Position numbers and translations under genes: made by a program. A stretch of 64,000 bases of DNA from Undaria pinnatifida (lineage: Eukaryota > Sar > Phaeophyceae > Laminariales > Alariaceae). The notes beneath the pieces are model-generated. The model made no database searches. It had not been told where the DNA came from and was given only the letters and a program-made list of their open reading frames with translations. The stretch lies in the NCBI GenBank assembly GCA_012845835.1, contig JABAKD010000010.1:7880597-7944596 (forward strand), in the 5' to 3' direction. Of the stretch, positions 1 to 10,599 are shown piece after piece. Within the stretch, counting starts at the first letter, position 1; every line of letters begins with the position of its first letter.

Positions 1-469
1 CAGCTCGGACATAGTGGTCAGTGGTATTTAATTGATCCTATTCGTGGCTACTCGGATATCATGCACCGCGTTGGTTTTTGTTGGTTGGTATGATATTTTC
101 ACATTTTGCCCATCCATCACGTATATGAGATCATACTATATTTCGGCCTTTGTCGCAAGTTTGAAAAAATATGCTCGATGATTCGATTCGCGCTACCGGT
201 AGTCTAGTCTTCGTTGTACCAGGTATGCTATTACTAGGGTATACCATTACTGCAGCCGTGGGTATGTACGTGGGGTACCACGTTTCACATTCTGTCTTAT
301 CTTCTCACTTTAACAATGTGCATCTCGAGACAAGAGGTGGTGCTCATGTGTGTTTTTCGTTGCTCTCTACGTCATATATACGTGCGTTTTGTGTGTTGTA
401 TCATGCCAGGTACCAGGTACCTGGTATCATATACCAGGTATACGTGCAATAAACGTGCTCAACATCACC

Positions 470-640
470 CGTTGACCCTCGCGTACTACACTGGTGTAGT
501 TCCAAGGGGAGTCGCCGTCCTATATAGGACACACCCAGTAATACGCGCGATCGGAGTATCACACACAGCTTGCACAAGATGAGTTTGGACGAAATCTTCG
601 ATCTCACAGCTGGAGTGTAATTTTATTTTTATAATATTCG
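470..640 (+). repeat. Family A element, longest copy (promoter-like block plus mini-ORF)
   Basis: This is one of about ten related copies in the window. It reads, in order, a GTTGACCCT-like start, a GGGGAGTCGCCG block, a TATA-like CCTATATAGG (about 518-527), the block CGCGATCGGAGTATCACAC, then GCTTGCACAAG and an ATG at 579. The ATG opens the peptide MSLDEIFDLTAGV and then a stop in AT-rich DNA. Other copies keep the same order and nearly the same peptide: 9455-9625 (-), 11470-11560 (+), 18545-18690 (-), 18735-18855 (+), 22545-22640 (+). Seen: conserved order and conserved ATG. Inferred: a mobile or captured 5' gene end. No known family was recognised. Confidence 0.6.
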
Positions 641-774
641 TGCAATCGCACGAGTTTTTTTTGTTTATTTCAGCAGGCCCTGGTTCCCTCACCAGCGCCC
701 CTCGAGCACGCCGGAACTGCGCGTTATTGCATTTTTTTTATTTTACTTTTCTTATACTTGGATGCTCATGTAAT

Positions 775-849
775 TTTGCAGCAGCTGCTCTTCACATTAG
801 TAGTTGTTATTGTTGTTGCTCCTGTTGTTGCTGTTGCTGTTGCTGTTGC

Positions 850-883
<34 letters not shown>

Positions 884-1035
884 CTTACATCAACTTGCAT
901 ACTCAAATCCGTGGTCACAGGGCAGGCTCCAGTCACTCTGGAGCTGAGGAATACCCCCAGCGATAAAATACAAACCAAAAGTGGAACACTCATATGTCAC
1001 AGCTGAAGCAGTACATGCCTCCGCCAGAAAAATAT
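775..1035 (-). repeat. Family B dispersed element with (AAC)n tail
   Basis: Read on the minus strand, the element runs from TTTCTGGCGGAGGCATG through a TCAGCTGTGA block, a CTCCAGAGTGACTGGAGCC hairpin and TGTGACCACGG to GTTGATGTAAGAAC. It ends in a long (AAC)n run, seen as (TTG)n at 802-883 on the plus strand. Further copies lie at 8001-8225, 9313-9420 and 10600-10780. A microsatellite tail on the same side of each copy resembles the 3' ends of SINEs and LINEs that terminate in short repeats. No coding capacity or pol III boxes were recognised. Confidence 0.55.
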
Positions 1036-1217
1036 AAAAAATGAAATCGATAGTCAGCCTACTACTATCTGCCAGGTCCATAATGGTACATACGTCTCAC
1101 TGCTCGCGCCTGAAAAAAGCGACTACAAGACCGCTTGCCATCCAGAAAAAGCTACCACGTACGTATATATTACACGTAGGGCTTATCACTACGCGTACTC
1201 ACCTCAGACTCAAGTAG

Positions 1218-1345
1218 AATGGTAACAAAGAAAAGAAAGAAAAGAAAAGAAATAAAAAAAGGAAAGGAATGGAAAGGAAAGGAAAGGAAAGGAAAGGAAA
1301 ATAAAAGAAAAGAAAAGAAAAGAAGAGGAAGCAAGGAAAGGAACG
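1218..1345. repeat. Polypurine (GGAAA/AAAAG) microsatellite
   Basis: An almost pure purine strand made of imperfect GGAAA and AAAAG repeats. The apparent ORFs here are Phe/Ser-rich artefacts of the repeat. Confidence 0.8.
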
Positions 1346-1599
1346 GATAAAACACCATTCTATAATAGCAGACCTAGGAACTGCTGCTGTTGTACTAGTA
1401 ACTAACGACGGCATTGGGCTCACAGAGGGTATCTAGTGCATCCATGGCACTGGGGGAGAACGCAACAGGGTTGATGAGTCATGTCGGCCTTACGCTAACT
1501 TGTGACGGCCATTGGAAGGCCCCAAAACTTCAACACTGATGGCTAGACCCAGACTTCAGTCTCTTGGGCAGGACGCCCCCCCTCCCCCCTCCCCCCCCG

Positions 1600-2171
1600 C
1601 CCCCCTCCCCCCGGCCGCTTAGAGATGACGACGGTGGATGGCGCTGCGGCGGCCTTTGCGTGTCGCTCTGCAGCTTTGCATCTCTCCGCGTCACGCCATT
1701 TCCGCATGAACAACTCGGCTCCCTCCTCTACTCGTCGAAACCATCTACCGGCCTTCCGTGCAGCCTTTCGCCACCCTTCGAACTTCATTCCAAAGGCCGA
1801 CATATTCTCCTTCAGGTGCACCGTCCAGTTCTTCTATTGCCCCCCTGAGTAGCCCTTACCCCCAACAAGCTCCCCAAACACAACCCTCCGTGGCAGACGC
1901 TCCTCCCCCATACGTGCTACGAATCCCGCAAACAATATCACCCGAAATTCGTCGAACTCACGGCTGACGTCCTTGAAATATTTGTATATGATATCCTCCG
2001 TTTGCGCACTATCGCCTCTATGCCCTCGGAGGCTGTCTTGGCGAGCGCATCGGCGTACGATAGGGTGTGGTCGTCGCGCTTCCGTTTCCACCGTCCGAGG
2101 CATCGGAGGAGCATGGAGTGGTGAACCCGTCGTAGCCTGTCATAGTCAGGCTTGTTCGGGCTCCTCGTCAT
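1600..2171 (-). pseudogene. Non-LTR retrotransposon (LINE) ORF2 C-terminal relic
   Basis: Read on the minus strand, three pieces form one protein tail. The first (2171-1996) contains DYDRLRRVHHSMLLRCLGRW and SYADALAKTASEGIEAIVRK. The second (about 1934-1849) reads ILFAGFVARMGEERLPRRVV and FGELVGGKGYSGG. The third (1845-1600) reads EGWRKAARKAGRWFRRVEEG. The G-[HF]-V-x-R-M-x-x-x-R-L-P pattern is typical of the segment after the reverse transcriptase domain in LINE ORF2. It is broken by a 56-bp insertion (1935-1990, counting one target copy) that changes frame, and by an in-frame TAG at about 1845. The reverse transcriptase catalytic domain is absent, so this is a dead 3' fragment. Confidence 0.7.
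1940..1990 (+). mobile_element. 51-bp family A core inserted in the LINE relic, with 5-bp duplication
   Basis: The insert interrupts the LINE frame between the Arg-Arg-Ile and Leu-Phe-Ala codons. It is bordered by ATATC on both sides (1935-1939 and 1991-1995). The inserted bases match the core of family A, around GAAATTCGTCGAACTCACGG followed by CTGACG and an AT-rich end. The closest match is the copy at about 11512-11560. Seen: the identical ATATC pair and the frame break. Inferred: a recent insertion of a very short unit. Whether it is an element or a truncated copy of the longer family is unknown. Confidence 0.5.
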
Positions 2172-2371
2172 GCAACTAGAGTAGTGTCTCGATCACCCCG
2201 GCTTTCAGCCGCCCGGATTAGTAGTAGATGTCACCTCGTTCTCACCACCCCAGACACAGAAGATGAAGTACGAAGAATATTGCAGCTGTATCTTACCTTG
2301 TACCGTGTTTTATGTGGTCCGCGCATTTTTTTCAGGCACTGTAATCTAAAGCCGCGCGAAGGGTCGTTGCA

Positions 2372-2452
2372 TTAGGTTGGGTTAGGGTTTATAGGGTTAG
2401 GGTTAGGGTTTACCTGGTATAGGGTTAGGGTTAGGGTAATAGGGTTAGGGTG
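2372..2452 (+). repeat. Interstitial telomere-like TTAGGG array
   Basis: About nine imperfect (T)TTAGGG units are interrupted by a TTTACCTGGTATA insert. This is degenerate internal telomeric sequence rather than a chromosome end, because repeats and genes lie on both sides. Confidence 0.8.
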
Positions 2453-2917
2453 TTGGTTTGGTTTGGTCTACGCCTTCATGTAATATGTATAACACAGCAG
2501 CCAAAAACAACTTTGAAGAAGAAAATACGTGGAAGTGTGGTGAGCTAAAGCTTTATTTTTCCCCATCCGCCGGAGGATAAAAAAAAAAAAAAAAATTAAA
2601 CAAGGCCAAAAAAACTCTAAACCTGGTACGCAAACCTGGTACTGCGTACCAGGTACCATATTTTATGTACCTGATCTGGTACCTGGTATGATACGTTTTG
2701 GTATGTTTGGGGTGGTGAAACTGGCAAAGTCATCTGGCTCTGCACCACCTGTATTATACGATGAGATGTTACTCGTCCTACGACCCCAATTTGCGAACAG
2801 CATACTTTATGACTTGGCAGGCTTTTATTCTCTTCTTGACGTTGCTTTCGAATTTCATTCGGCCCATTTCGTTCGGCCCCGCTTCATTCACGTTCCGGCT
2901 TTCCTCTTCAATTTGGC

Positions 2918-3095
2918 GGGGGGGGGCGGGGGGCGGGGGGAGGGAGAGCAGTGGGGCGGGCGGGGGGGGGGGAGAGTGGTGGGGGGTATGGGGGGGTGTT
3001 GCGTAACCAGCCGTATTCTTAAGACCATTGGCCCTCGCATTGCTACAACGCCCTACAACACCGGGACGAAGCATATCTGGTCTTTACCGACCAGA
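2918..3095 (+). repeat. G-tract-headed short repeat, diverged copy
   Basis: A G-rich block (2918-2998) is followed by a segment reading ACCATTGGCCCTCGCATTGC, then ACAACGCC, then CGGGACGAAGCAT. This resembles the better copies at 30286-30475, 36293-36466 and 58136-58312. The G-run is on the same side of the element in every copy. Confidence 0.4.
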
Positions 3096-4026
3096 TAGAC
3101 ATCGCGTGCACCCAGGGAGCTGGGCGGGGGGGTATTTTGCCGGCAGCAGTTCCAAGAATCACTATCGATACGTTTATTAAATCGGCGGTGGTGGTAGCAG
3201 TACAGCAGCAATACTCTGTCACGGCAAGACCTACGGTACTTGTGGGTCGGGGGGTATTGCGGGGGGGGGGGGACCTTGCGGTCAGGACTACGAAGATGTG
3301 GTACTACTTCGAACTATTTATACATGAGCACATGAGCAGGAGTAGCAGTGCCACGGCTGGGCCTGCGGTACATTAACCGACCAACTAAATGTGTGTTTCA
3401 AAGAATGGTGTGCCATTGTTTGGTGTACGCCGACAGCAACTGAAGCAGCAGTGTGTGTCAGCTCGTGTGTGTCAGCTCGTGTGTGTCACACTTGATCCTA
3501 TACCTGGTACCTGGTAAATGTGCTGGCTAACATACTATTACCTGCATGACGAGATGGAGCCTTTGGGGCTTCTTGTCCTTTTATTTCACCCCCACCCATG
3601 GACTTCTTTGGGCCTTTTTAACTTTTGACAGACCAAGAATTCCGACGCCCTTTTCTAGACCTGAGCACGCACGACGTTGGTCACCAACTAGGTATTAGTC
3701 GGACAAATATTGAGTCGTTTCCCGGAGGTTTCGAATACCCGAGTTACCAGGTATTGGGCTTCCGTACTTGTTGGGAGGATATTTAATGCGGCATGCATTT
3801 GCTCTTTTTTGGGCAAGGCCCCCTTTACCGGGGGGGCTGATTTGCCTCGCTTTTCTCGCCTGACGGAAGTTGACAAGTCGTTTGGCCATCAGCTGGCTTC
3901 GCCGACCGGTTTTCCGACCAACTAAAGTCAGTGTTAGTTGGCGAACATTTTTTACCAGAATACCTGGTTAGTTATTAGTGGTGACATCCTGCCGACTCAC
4001 AGCTCTACCCTTTCCTTCATCACGCG

Positions 4027-4105
4027 CGTAATTGGAGTTTCGACAAAATATTCGATCTCACAGCTGGAATGTATTTTTATTTTTGTAATATGTTGTACAA
4101 CAGCC
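4027..4105 (+). repeat. Family A core, partial copy
   Basis: Contains TCGACAAAATATTCGATCTC, then ACAGCTGGAATGT and a T-rich stretch ending TTTTTGTAATATG. The upstream TATA-like block of the long copies is missing. Confidence 0.5.
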
Positions 4106-4639
4106 ACAACCATGCGTATTGCAGCAGTCTGGCAGAAAGACTAGACTATTTGCCATTTACGCGGAAAGTCGGTACTCGAGGCAGTATAATCGAAAGCGTC
4201 CCACAAAAGTATATCAATATTTTAGAACCAATCAAACGTTGCGATAAATATAAATGAATAAATATAAATATTTTGTAATGTGTAATGATGTAATGATGTA
4301 CATACGGCGAGCAGTTCCTTGGTTTACAGGTATAGAGAACGTACTGGTACCGTACTGGTACGATGTGTTCTCTGCTCCGCAGCAGCAGTGATGATGCAAT
4401 GATAGATACCACCATGCACGGTGGCAGTAGTCTATGTGCTTCAGACGCCTGGTGTGGTTATTTATGCGACAACCAATAATACCGTAAGAAAGCGCGCTGC
4501 ACCGCGCTGCTGTTACCGTATACTAATAATACCGTACCTGGAATGTATGTAGAGTATATGATATATAACACATCTCCTGTGATGAATTTCAGAGCCAACT
4601 GGCTTCCTCCAAAACCAGGGGGGCACAAACAACGAAACT

Positions 4640-4736
4640 GGTGGCTTAAACGCCTTTACAACTGGAAACCCGTTTTTGAGGACAAACGTACTTGGAAGTA
4701 GTGTACGGAGAGGTTTTGGGGTTCCCAAAGGGTCAA
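4640..4736 (+). repeat. Family C repeat (CCTTTACAACTGGAAACCCG)
   Basis: Conserved order: AACGCCTTTACAACTGGAAA, CCCGTTTTTG, ACTTGGAA, then GGAGAGGTTTTGGGG and CCCAAAGGGT. Related copies lie at about 12018-12095, 16985-17115 (-), 19375-19440, 23793-23880 (-), 23968-24055 (-) and 28365-28450. Near-palindromic GGGCCCCCAAA ends suggest a terminal structure. No coding capacity. Confidence 0.5.
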
Positions 4737-5310
4737 GATACTGTCGAGGTCATCCCATAGAGCGTGACGCGTCGCTCGGCGTTCGCACTCTACCGGTGGT
4801 GGAGAAGATCGGCATTGCCAATCGTCCGAGGGGTGTGTGCTTTTATCATCAACACTGTCATTTGCGGTATTGACTCAATCTGCACGTAATAATGTCCTCA
4901 ATCACGTTGTTATTTGATAATTATGGTAGTCACGCCTCCTCCCCCGGAAGTCGCTTTACCACGTGTGGCGCCCTTCCTCATTATCATGTTCATACGGCCT
5001 GGCTTGCTTTGTTGTGTTCTCGTGTTCTCGTACCCGGTATGCTAGCATTTCACTTGCTTTACCGTGATGAATTGCTTCTGTTGGGCTCACTCTGTTTCGC
5101 AGTCTGATTGACCACAGAATTGGTATCCCTCTACGACGAAGAATCTGCACGGACTCTGGGTGTACGGATGATGTCGTTGGGTATGTAGAAAGAACGGTTT
5201 AACGTCAAGACACATACCAGATGAAGCTCGACGTGTGTTTCGGCTTTCTCTACTGCAGTTTCGTGCTTTTGTTTGTGTCTAATACGAGGTTTTATTTTAC
5301 GAATATCACG

Positions 5311-5365
5311 ACCCAACCCAACCCTGACCCTAACCCTGACGGCAACTCTAACCCTAACCTAAGCC
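5311..5365 (-). repeat. Short interstitial telomere-like CCCTAA stretch
   Basis: Imperfect CCTAACCC and CCCTGACC units, the complement of the array at 2372-2452. Too short and degenerate to be a telomere. Confidence 0.55.
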
Positions 5366-5372
5366 TGCTGCA

Positions 5373-7095
5373 GCAGGTGTACCGCAAAGCTCGACCCGAG
5401 CGCGGGTTCGTCTATATATACCTGATACCAGGTACCATTTTTGTGTGTATGGGGGGCGTTCATAAAATGTAAAAATACTTCCGATTGGTATTATATGTTA
5501 TGGAAGGTTGAAAACACGGTGAAGGCTACGGCTGACGCCCGGCGTAACTTTTCGTGCCCCCTCTATCAAATATGACGAAGTTAGCTACACCAAAGGCTCG
5601 ATCGCTCGATCGCGCAAGCGGAAGCCTCGAGGGTAACGAGGGATTCCAACGGCGGTGTCGAAAATCCCAGGTCCTAAACAAAGCACCTGTCCGTGTAATC
5701 TTCACCTTAAACTGCGATTTTCACGCCCATTTATATCAAGCACAACCAGTGTCCGTGCTACCTCATAGAGAGACGAGCTCTGTGGTCACAAACTACGAGA
5801 CACAACACACACAGCAGTGCGCATGCATATACTACATCGAAACGTGACATCCGACATTTGACGTTACGTTTTTATCAAATCGGTAAGAGGTATATTTTGA
5901 GTACATTGGACATTGGACGTTTATGCCGCTGTTTTTTATTTGATGTGGCAAGACAGAACGGCCCTAAGGCCCCGGGGCGGGGCGCGGGCTGACTCTAACT
6001 CTGGGACGCGGGCTGACTCTATCCCTAGAGCCGAGGCTAGATTCTAGAGTCTAGAGCCCGGGTTACGTATGTGCGAGCCTCTGGTAGCACCTTGCTGAGG
6101 CGAGCCGTGGATAAGTGTCCAGATTGGGATGGAAATCATGTAAATATTGAACAAACCTCGTACGATTTACCAGGTAGTTGGTACTGCTGCTTCGGCACGG
6201 ACACGTGTTGTGCTGGGTGTTGTTGGGTGGAAATTTCATAGCAGTCTAATGATGTGAAGAACGCGCACACTCCGCTGTACAAAGATGACAGATTATCGTA
6301 TTACGGCATTACGGCGGAGTTACTTGAGCGGTAAGGAAATTAAATTGGCCTGGGCCGCCGTAATTACGTAACACCCCCTGTCCCCTGTTCACTAAAGCCA
6401 GATAATCACATGGGGAATCGCTTCAGTTTCTCCCGCGGGCGGCGCTCCGCTGGCTGTCATAGTTACCACATTTGGACTTTGGCAATTGCCCGTAAGCAGC
6501 TCATTTTATTTTTGGGGGGGTAATTCGTGTAAAGCACTATCTGGTACCAGGTAGCTATTTCGGCGGTAGTCCGACATCTCTGCTGCTGTGTGATAACCAG
6601 TACTCCGTATTTATTATCAAAACCAGTATTTATATGATACTCGTAGTTATAATAAAAAATTATAATCTATGTTAGTTACTAACATGGCAGGTCCGGACGA
6701 TTACGGGTTACTGGTACTTGTTGTGGACGGACATGACATGGTAATATAAGTTCCTAAAAATGTTCGGAGATTTTCGATAAACTTTCTTTAGGTGGGTGTT
6801 GGGTGGGGTGGGTGGTGCAACGGCGAAACTGCGTGTGGCAGCTGTTGGCGTGAGGTGTGAGAGGCCGCGGAAACCGCAAGAGACGTCTTTCCCTGTCTTG
6901 GCTTTGCTGCACGTGTACAAGGGGTGATTGCCGATGTTTTGCTGTTTCCGCCAGATGGTGGTGGCAATGCACGGGGGGTGGATGGCAGAGTCGTCCGTTT
7001 TCTTTGCGTTCTGTTTTACGGTATCATACGTATGATATGATACATGATAGGTTGTCAGGACCGCAAATGCAGGACACCTCGTATCGCGTCGAACC
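5373..7095. other. Stretch with no recognised gene
   Basis: No supported gene. It contains scattered ACCAGGTA/TACCTGGT motifs (about 5420, 6170, 6540), a tandem GCGGGCTGACTCTA duplication near 5985-6020, and AT-rich DNA. The small ORFs here show no family resemblance. Confidence 0.5.
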
Positions 7096-7575
7096 GGTCG
7101 CCCCGTTGGTCTATTGATAGTGGTAACCCTCGAATGCTACTATTGCTATTACTATTAAATACTGGAGTATTATTATTCACAAGAGTTGGTTCTGGGGCTC
7201 GAATCGCATGTGGGACGGACTTTTGAGGTTATTTGCGAAAATGAAAAGGAAGCACTGCTGAGAGCCCCTAGCAGCGTGGGTAGATGTAGGCGCAGTTCAA
7301 ATGCGAGTTTATCGAGGGAAGAAAAGGGCTGGACTGTGAAGTCTTGTCGCGATAAAAATGAACTTCCGTACCTTTTTTTTTTTTCCCGTCCTCCGGCGAA
7401 CGGAGAAAACAAAAAATTCCGTACCGCAGATTATTAGTAGTACTTGTAGTGGGGAGGGAAAAATTCCGTACAGCAGTAGTAGTGGGGAGGGGGCAGAGGA
7501 GCCTGCTTAGTGGCCCTGAATCTGAGTTGCGTCAAGGGAAGGAGAAAAAGATTGAAAGAGCGCGAAGATTATGTA
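7096..7575 (+). repeat. Diverged SINE-like copy with duplicated tail
   Basis: Begins GTCGCCCCGTTGGTCTATTG, similar to the tRNA-like head at 7644. A B-box-like GGCTCGAATCG lies near 7195. The 3' half (about 7310-7365) contains a TCGAGGGAAGAAAAGGGCTG block and TTGTCGCGATAAAAATGAA. These are shared with 29280-29450 and, inverted, 55320-55440. The GTAGTGGGGAGGG motif occurs twice (7445-7500). Confidence 0.4.
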
Positions 7576-7643
7576 CGGGATGAGCAAAAAAGTATATAAT
7601 GATACACTACAGCAGCAGTATCATAGTAGGTTCGTTATATGCC

Positions 7644-7960
7644 GGTCGCCCCGGTGGCGTATCAGGTCATCTTCGAGCCTGGTATAGGTCAGTTTCGTGA
7701 GTTCGAATCCCCTCGAGTGCATAATTGTATAAATTCGTGGGGACTTTTTCTCGCGCACAAATTGACTTGCGGAAAGCGCGAGAGCGTGAAATAGCAACAC
7801 TAGATGAAAAATCGACGAGCAGTGGGGTTGCTAAACCCTGTGCGGGATAAAAATTGAAGGCAACAACCGGGGGGGAGAAGGGACGACACCTGTGACCACG
7901 GCTTGTCCAGAAGCTGGAAAGTAGAAGTGTGCGAAAAATAAGTGAAAAAATAAATACCCG
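7644..7960 (+). mobile_element. tRNA-derived SINE-like element
   Basis: The head has an A-box-like TGGCGTATCAGG (7655-7666) and, about 35 bp on, a B-box-like GTTCGAATCC (7701-7710), the internal pol III promoter layout. The body contains TTGACTTGCGGAAAGCGCG, CCTGTGACCACGGCTTGTCC and an A-rich end. A second near full-length copy lies inverted at 10085-10384, and a headless copy at 19565-19730. No intact tRNA fold was established, so this is a SINE and not a tRNA gene. Confidence 0.65.
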
Positions 7961-8000
7961 GCCGTGAATTATACCCGGCCAGGTATTCCACCGATTTCAC

Positions 8001-8154
8001 TTTTTATATTTTTCTGGCGGAGGCATGAATTGAGTCAGCTATGATCATATGCGTGTGTACCACTTTTGGTTTTCTTTGTGCTTTTTTTCTTTTTTTGCCC
8101 CTCTGGGGTATTCTTCCACTCCAAAGTGACTGGAACCTGTCCGGCCGGGTATTA

Positions 8155-8194
<40 letters not shown>

Positions 8195-8225
8195 CTCACA
8201 TTAACTATGTACGAGTATTCAACAC
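8001..8225 (+). repeat. Family B element joined to an inverted family B tail
   Basis: The plus-strand body runs from TTTCTGGCGGAGGCATGAAT to CTCCAAAGTGACTGGAACC. It then meets (TTG)n at 8154-8194 followed by CTCACATTAACTATG. That last part is the complement of the family B tail, so this is a head-to-head fusion of two truncated copies. Confidence 0.45.
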
Positions 8226-8974
8226 CAGTCGTAGCAGGTACAGCAGGTACTGCATTCAGTAGCAGGAGTCCGTATGGTACGAGCACTGGTATGATACTGG
8301 TGCATGTTGATGTATGGTATAGTGCCATCATGTTCTTGCATGTCTGTAGACTGGAACAGCAGCCGCAGCAACAGAGTGCATCGATGCTATGGATGCAGGA
8401 CCCTGCCTTCGTATGCATGAGCGCAATAAATGTAATGTCGACCTCGTATGATAATACGTGAAGCGTAAAAAAAGCCGATATACGCATGAAAACTAAACGG
8501 GACAATATCTGTTCATTGGGGTTTTGTTGTTTGTGCGCCCCGACATGGGACAGACCGTCAAACTACCGTTTTGATGGATACGCTGACTAATGCTGACGAA
8601 CCGACCGAGGGTGCATCTAACCTCGGCGCGGCTACTCGCAATCCTAGAACTGCAGCACTAGTTGCAAACCTCACGGTTACGGCTCGCGCTTACGCGCTCG
8701 CGGCTTTCTGGTCGGATCAGGTTCCAACCCAACCAGAAGGCTAAGCCGTAACCTAGCCCCAATATTATTTGGTGTGGGATCGGGGTGTGGGGTGGGATTA
8801 GGGTTGACCAATCAAGATGAAAGTGGGTGTGGTCTATTGGGGTCGGTCCGACAAAGCCTGTCACCCTCAAACACCAGCACTCTGGCAATAGCGTGTACCT
8901 GGTAGCTTGCAATTTTGTGCTGCAGTGCTTAGGATTGCAAGGAGGTCTCGTCCATCTAGCGGGCACCTAGATCG

Positions 8975-9002
8975 CTGCTGTTGCTGCTGCTGCTGCTGCT
9001 GG
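8975..9002. repeat. (CTG)n microsatellite
   Basis: A short trinucleotide run, CTGCTGTTGCTGCTGCTG. No host exon is visible around it. Confidence 0.7.
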
Positions 9003-9312
9003 TGCGCCGAATCTAGCCGCCGCTCGTTGACAGCGTTCCTAAGCTCGAGATGGAAGTGTACATGCTTATCACAAAATACGTATGAAAATATACGTACGGA
9101 TATTCATAAGCGTATTGTATACAAAGGGAGCACGTTATTAATTAGAGTTGGTAATATATTCTGCTGCTGTATGCTGCGGTATCCTGCTGCTAAATACGAT
9201 ATACTGCTGCACTTCCCCCTGCCGACGGACGTGTTGTGTTGTGTGTCTCTCCGTCGTGTGTCGTGTGCAGTTCTCACGTTCTCACATGTACAGTTTTGGA
9301 ATTAATATAAAT

Positions 9313-9318
9313 GGTTGC

Positions 9319-9366
<48 letters not shown>

Positions 9367-9420
9367 CTCACATCAACTCTTGTCGAAAATCTAGAGTCGG
9401 TGGTCACACGATGTCAATAT
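9313..9420 (-). repeat. Family B tail with long (AAC)n
   Basis: (TTG)n at 9313-9367 followed by CTCACATCAACTCTTG and GGTGGTCACAC. This is the complement of the family B 3' end; the rest of the element is missing. Confidence 0.5.
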
Positions 9421-9454
9421 AAATAGTACACGTACCTGGTTGAAATATATATAG

Positions 9455-9625
9455 ATATATTATAAAAATTAAAATACACTCCAGCTGTGAGATCGAAGAT
9501 TTCGTCGAAACTCATCTTTGCAAGCTGTGTGTGATACTCCGATCGCGCGCATTACGAGTTGTGTGTCCTCATTAAGGATATAGGTCGGCGACTCCCCTTA
9601 CAACTACAAGTGTAGCTATCAGGGT
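9455..9625 (-). repeat. Family A element, full-length minus copy
   Basis: The complement reads GTTGACCCT, a CTACACTTGTAGTTGTAAGG hairpin, GGGAGTCGCCGACCTATATC, GAGGACACAC, CGCGCGATCGGAGTATCAC and GCTTGCAAAG. An ATG at 9515 then opens MSFDEIFDLTAGVYFNF. The block order matches 470-640. The reading frame stays open a little longer here. Confidence 0.6.
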
Positions 9626-9734
9626 CAACAGGATGATTTTAGTCAGTCTGTGCGCGGAAACTATAAAACCCGTTTCTGAGGGGGACAAAATCTGACAGCT
9701 GTGAAGGGAAAGGGGGGCCTGGTTTTGATCAAAA

Positions 9735-9975
9735 GCGAGCGGGTTTGGAGGGGGGCGGAGGGGGGGGGGGGGGAAAGGGCAATTTGTGCATGTAAGCTAT
9801 AAATCCTTTCGAGGGGATAAATCTGACGGTTTTGGCACCAGTATATTATTGGGGGCGGAAGGGGGGGGGGGGGGGTTGGGGCGGGGGGGGGGGGTTGGGC
9901 GGGGGGGGGGGGGGGGGGGGGGGCGGGGGGGGGGGGGGGGGGGGGGGGGGGGCGGGGGGGGGGGGGGAGGGCTTT
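9735..9975 (+). repeat. Very long poly(G) tract
   Basis: More than 100 bases of near-pure G, broken by single C, T or A, lie at about 9853-9969. A shorter run precedes it. Such DNA can form G-quadruplexes. The exact length in an assembly is uncertain. Confidence 0.8.
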
Positions 9976-10084
9976 GGGTGAGGGGTTTGTTATACGTGTG
10001 GTGCTAGGTCTAGGCGAAGGTGCGGGTGATGGGGAAGAATATATAGACTAAATATATTTTATATTTTTTATTTTTATTTTTTGT

Positions 10085-10384
10085 TTCTCACATTTTTACT
10101 TTCCAGCTTCTGGACAAGCCGTGGTCACAGGTGTCGTCCCTTCTTCCCCCCGGTTCTTGCCTTCAATTTATATCGCGCATAGGGTTCAGCAATCCCACTT
10201 CTCGTCGATTTTTCGAAGAGTGTTGCTAACTCACGCTCCTCGCGCTTTCCGCAAGTCAATTTGTACACGAAAAAAAGTCCCAATGAAATTATACGAGTAT
10301 GCACTCGGCGGGGCTCGAACTCACGAAACTGACCTATACCAGGCTCGAGGATAGCCTGATACGCCACCGGGGCGATAATGTACC
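10085..10384 (-). mobile_element. tRNA-derived SINE-like element, minus copy
   Basis: The complement starts CGCCCCGGTGGCGTATCAGG and has a B-box-like GTTCGAGCCCC. It continues through TTGACTTGCGGAAAGCGCG and the body shared with 7644-7960, ending TGTGAGAAACAAAAAATAAA. The two copies agree in order over most of their length. Confidence 0.65.
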
Positions 10385-10599
10385 AGGTGCACTTTTTCAA
10401 GTTTTTGCTGTTTTGTAATTGCCAGAAATCAGTTTTTCTCTCAGCAGGACGCGAACATGACAGCAGGATAATGGGACGAGGTGGCGGGTGAGGTGTTTTT
10501 TAGTTTCTGTTATCCTACCACCCTAACCCAAAAGCTTGCTCTTGGTGCGCGTGGTTGGTCTTGACTCGATGCTGCTGCAGTATCATACCTGGTACCTGG

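Noticed and set aside
801-890. Poly-Cys/Val/Thr ORFs at trinucleotide runs
   Set aside because: They are translations of (TTG)n in several frames, belonging to family B tails.
7641-7712. A functional tRNA gene
   Set aside because: A and B boxes are present but a full cloverleaf and acceptor stem were not seen. The sequence continues into a repeated body, as in a SINE.
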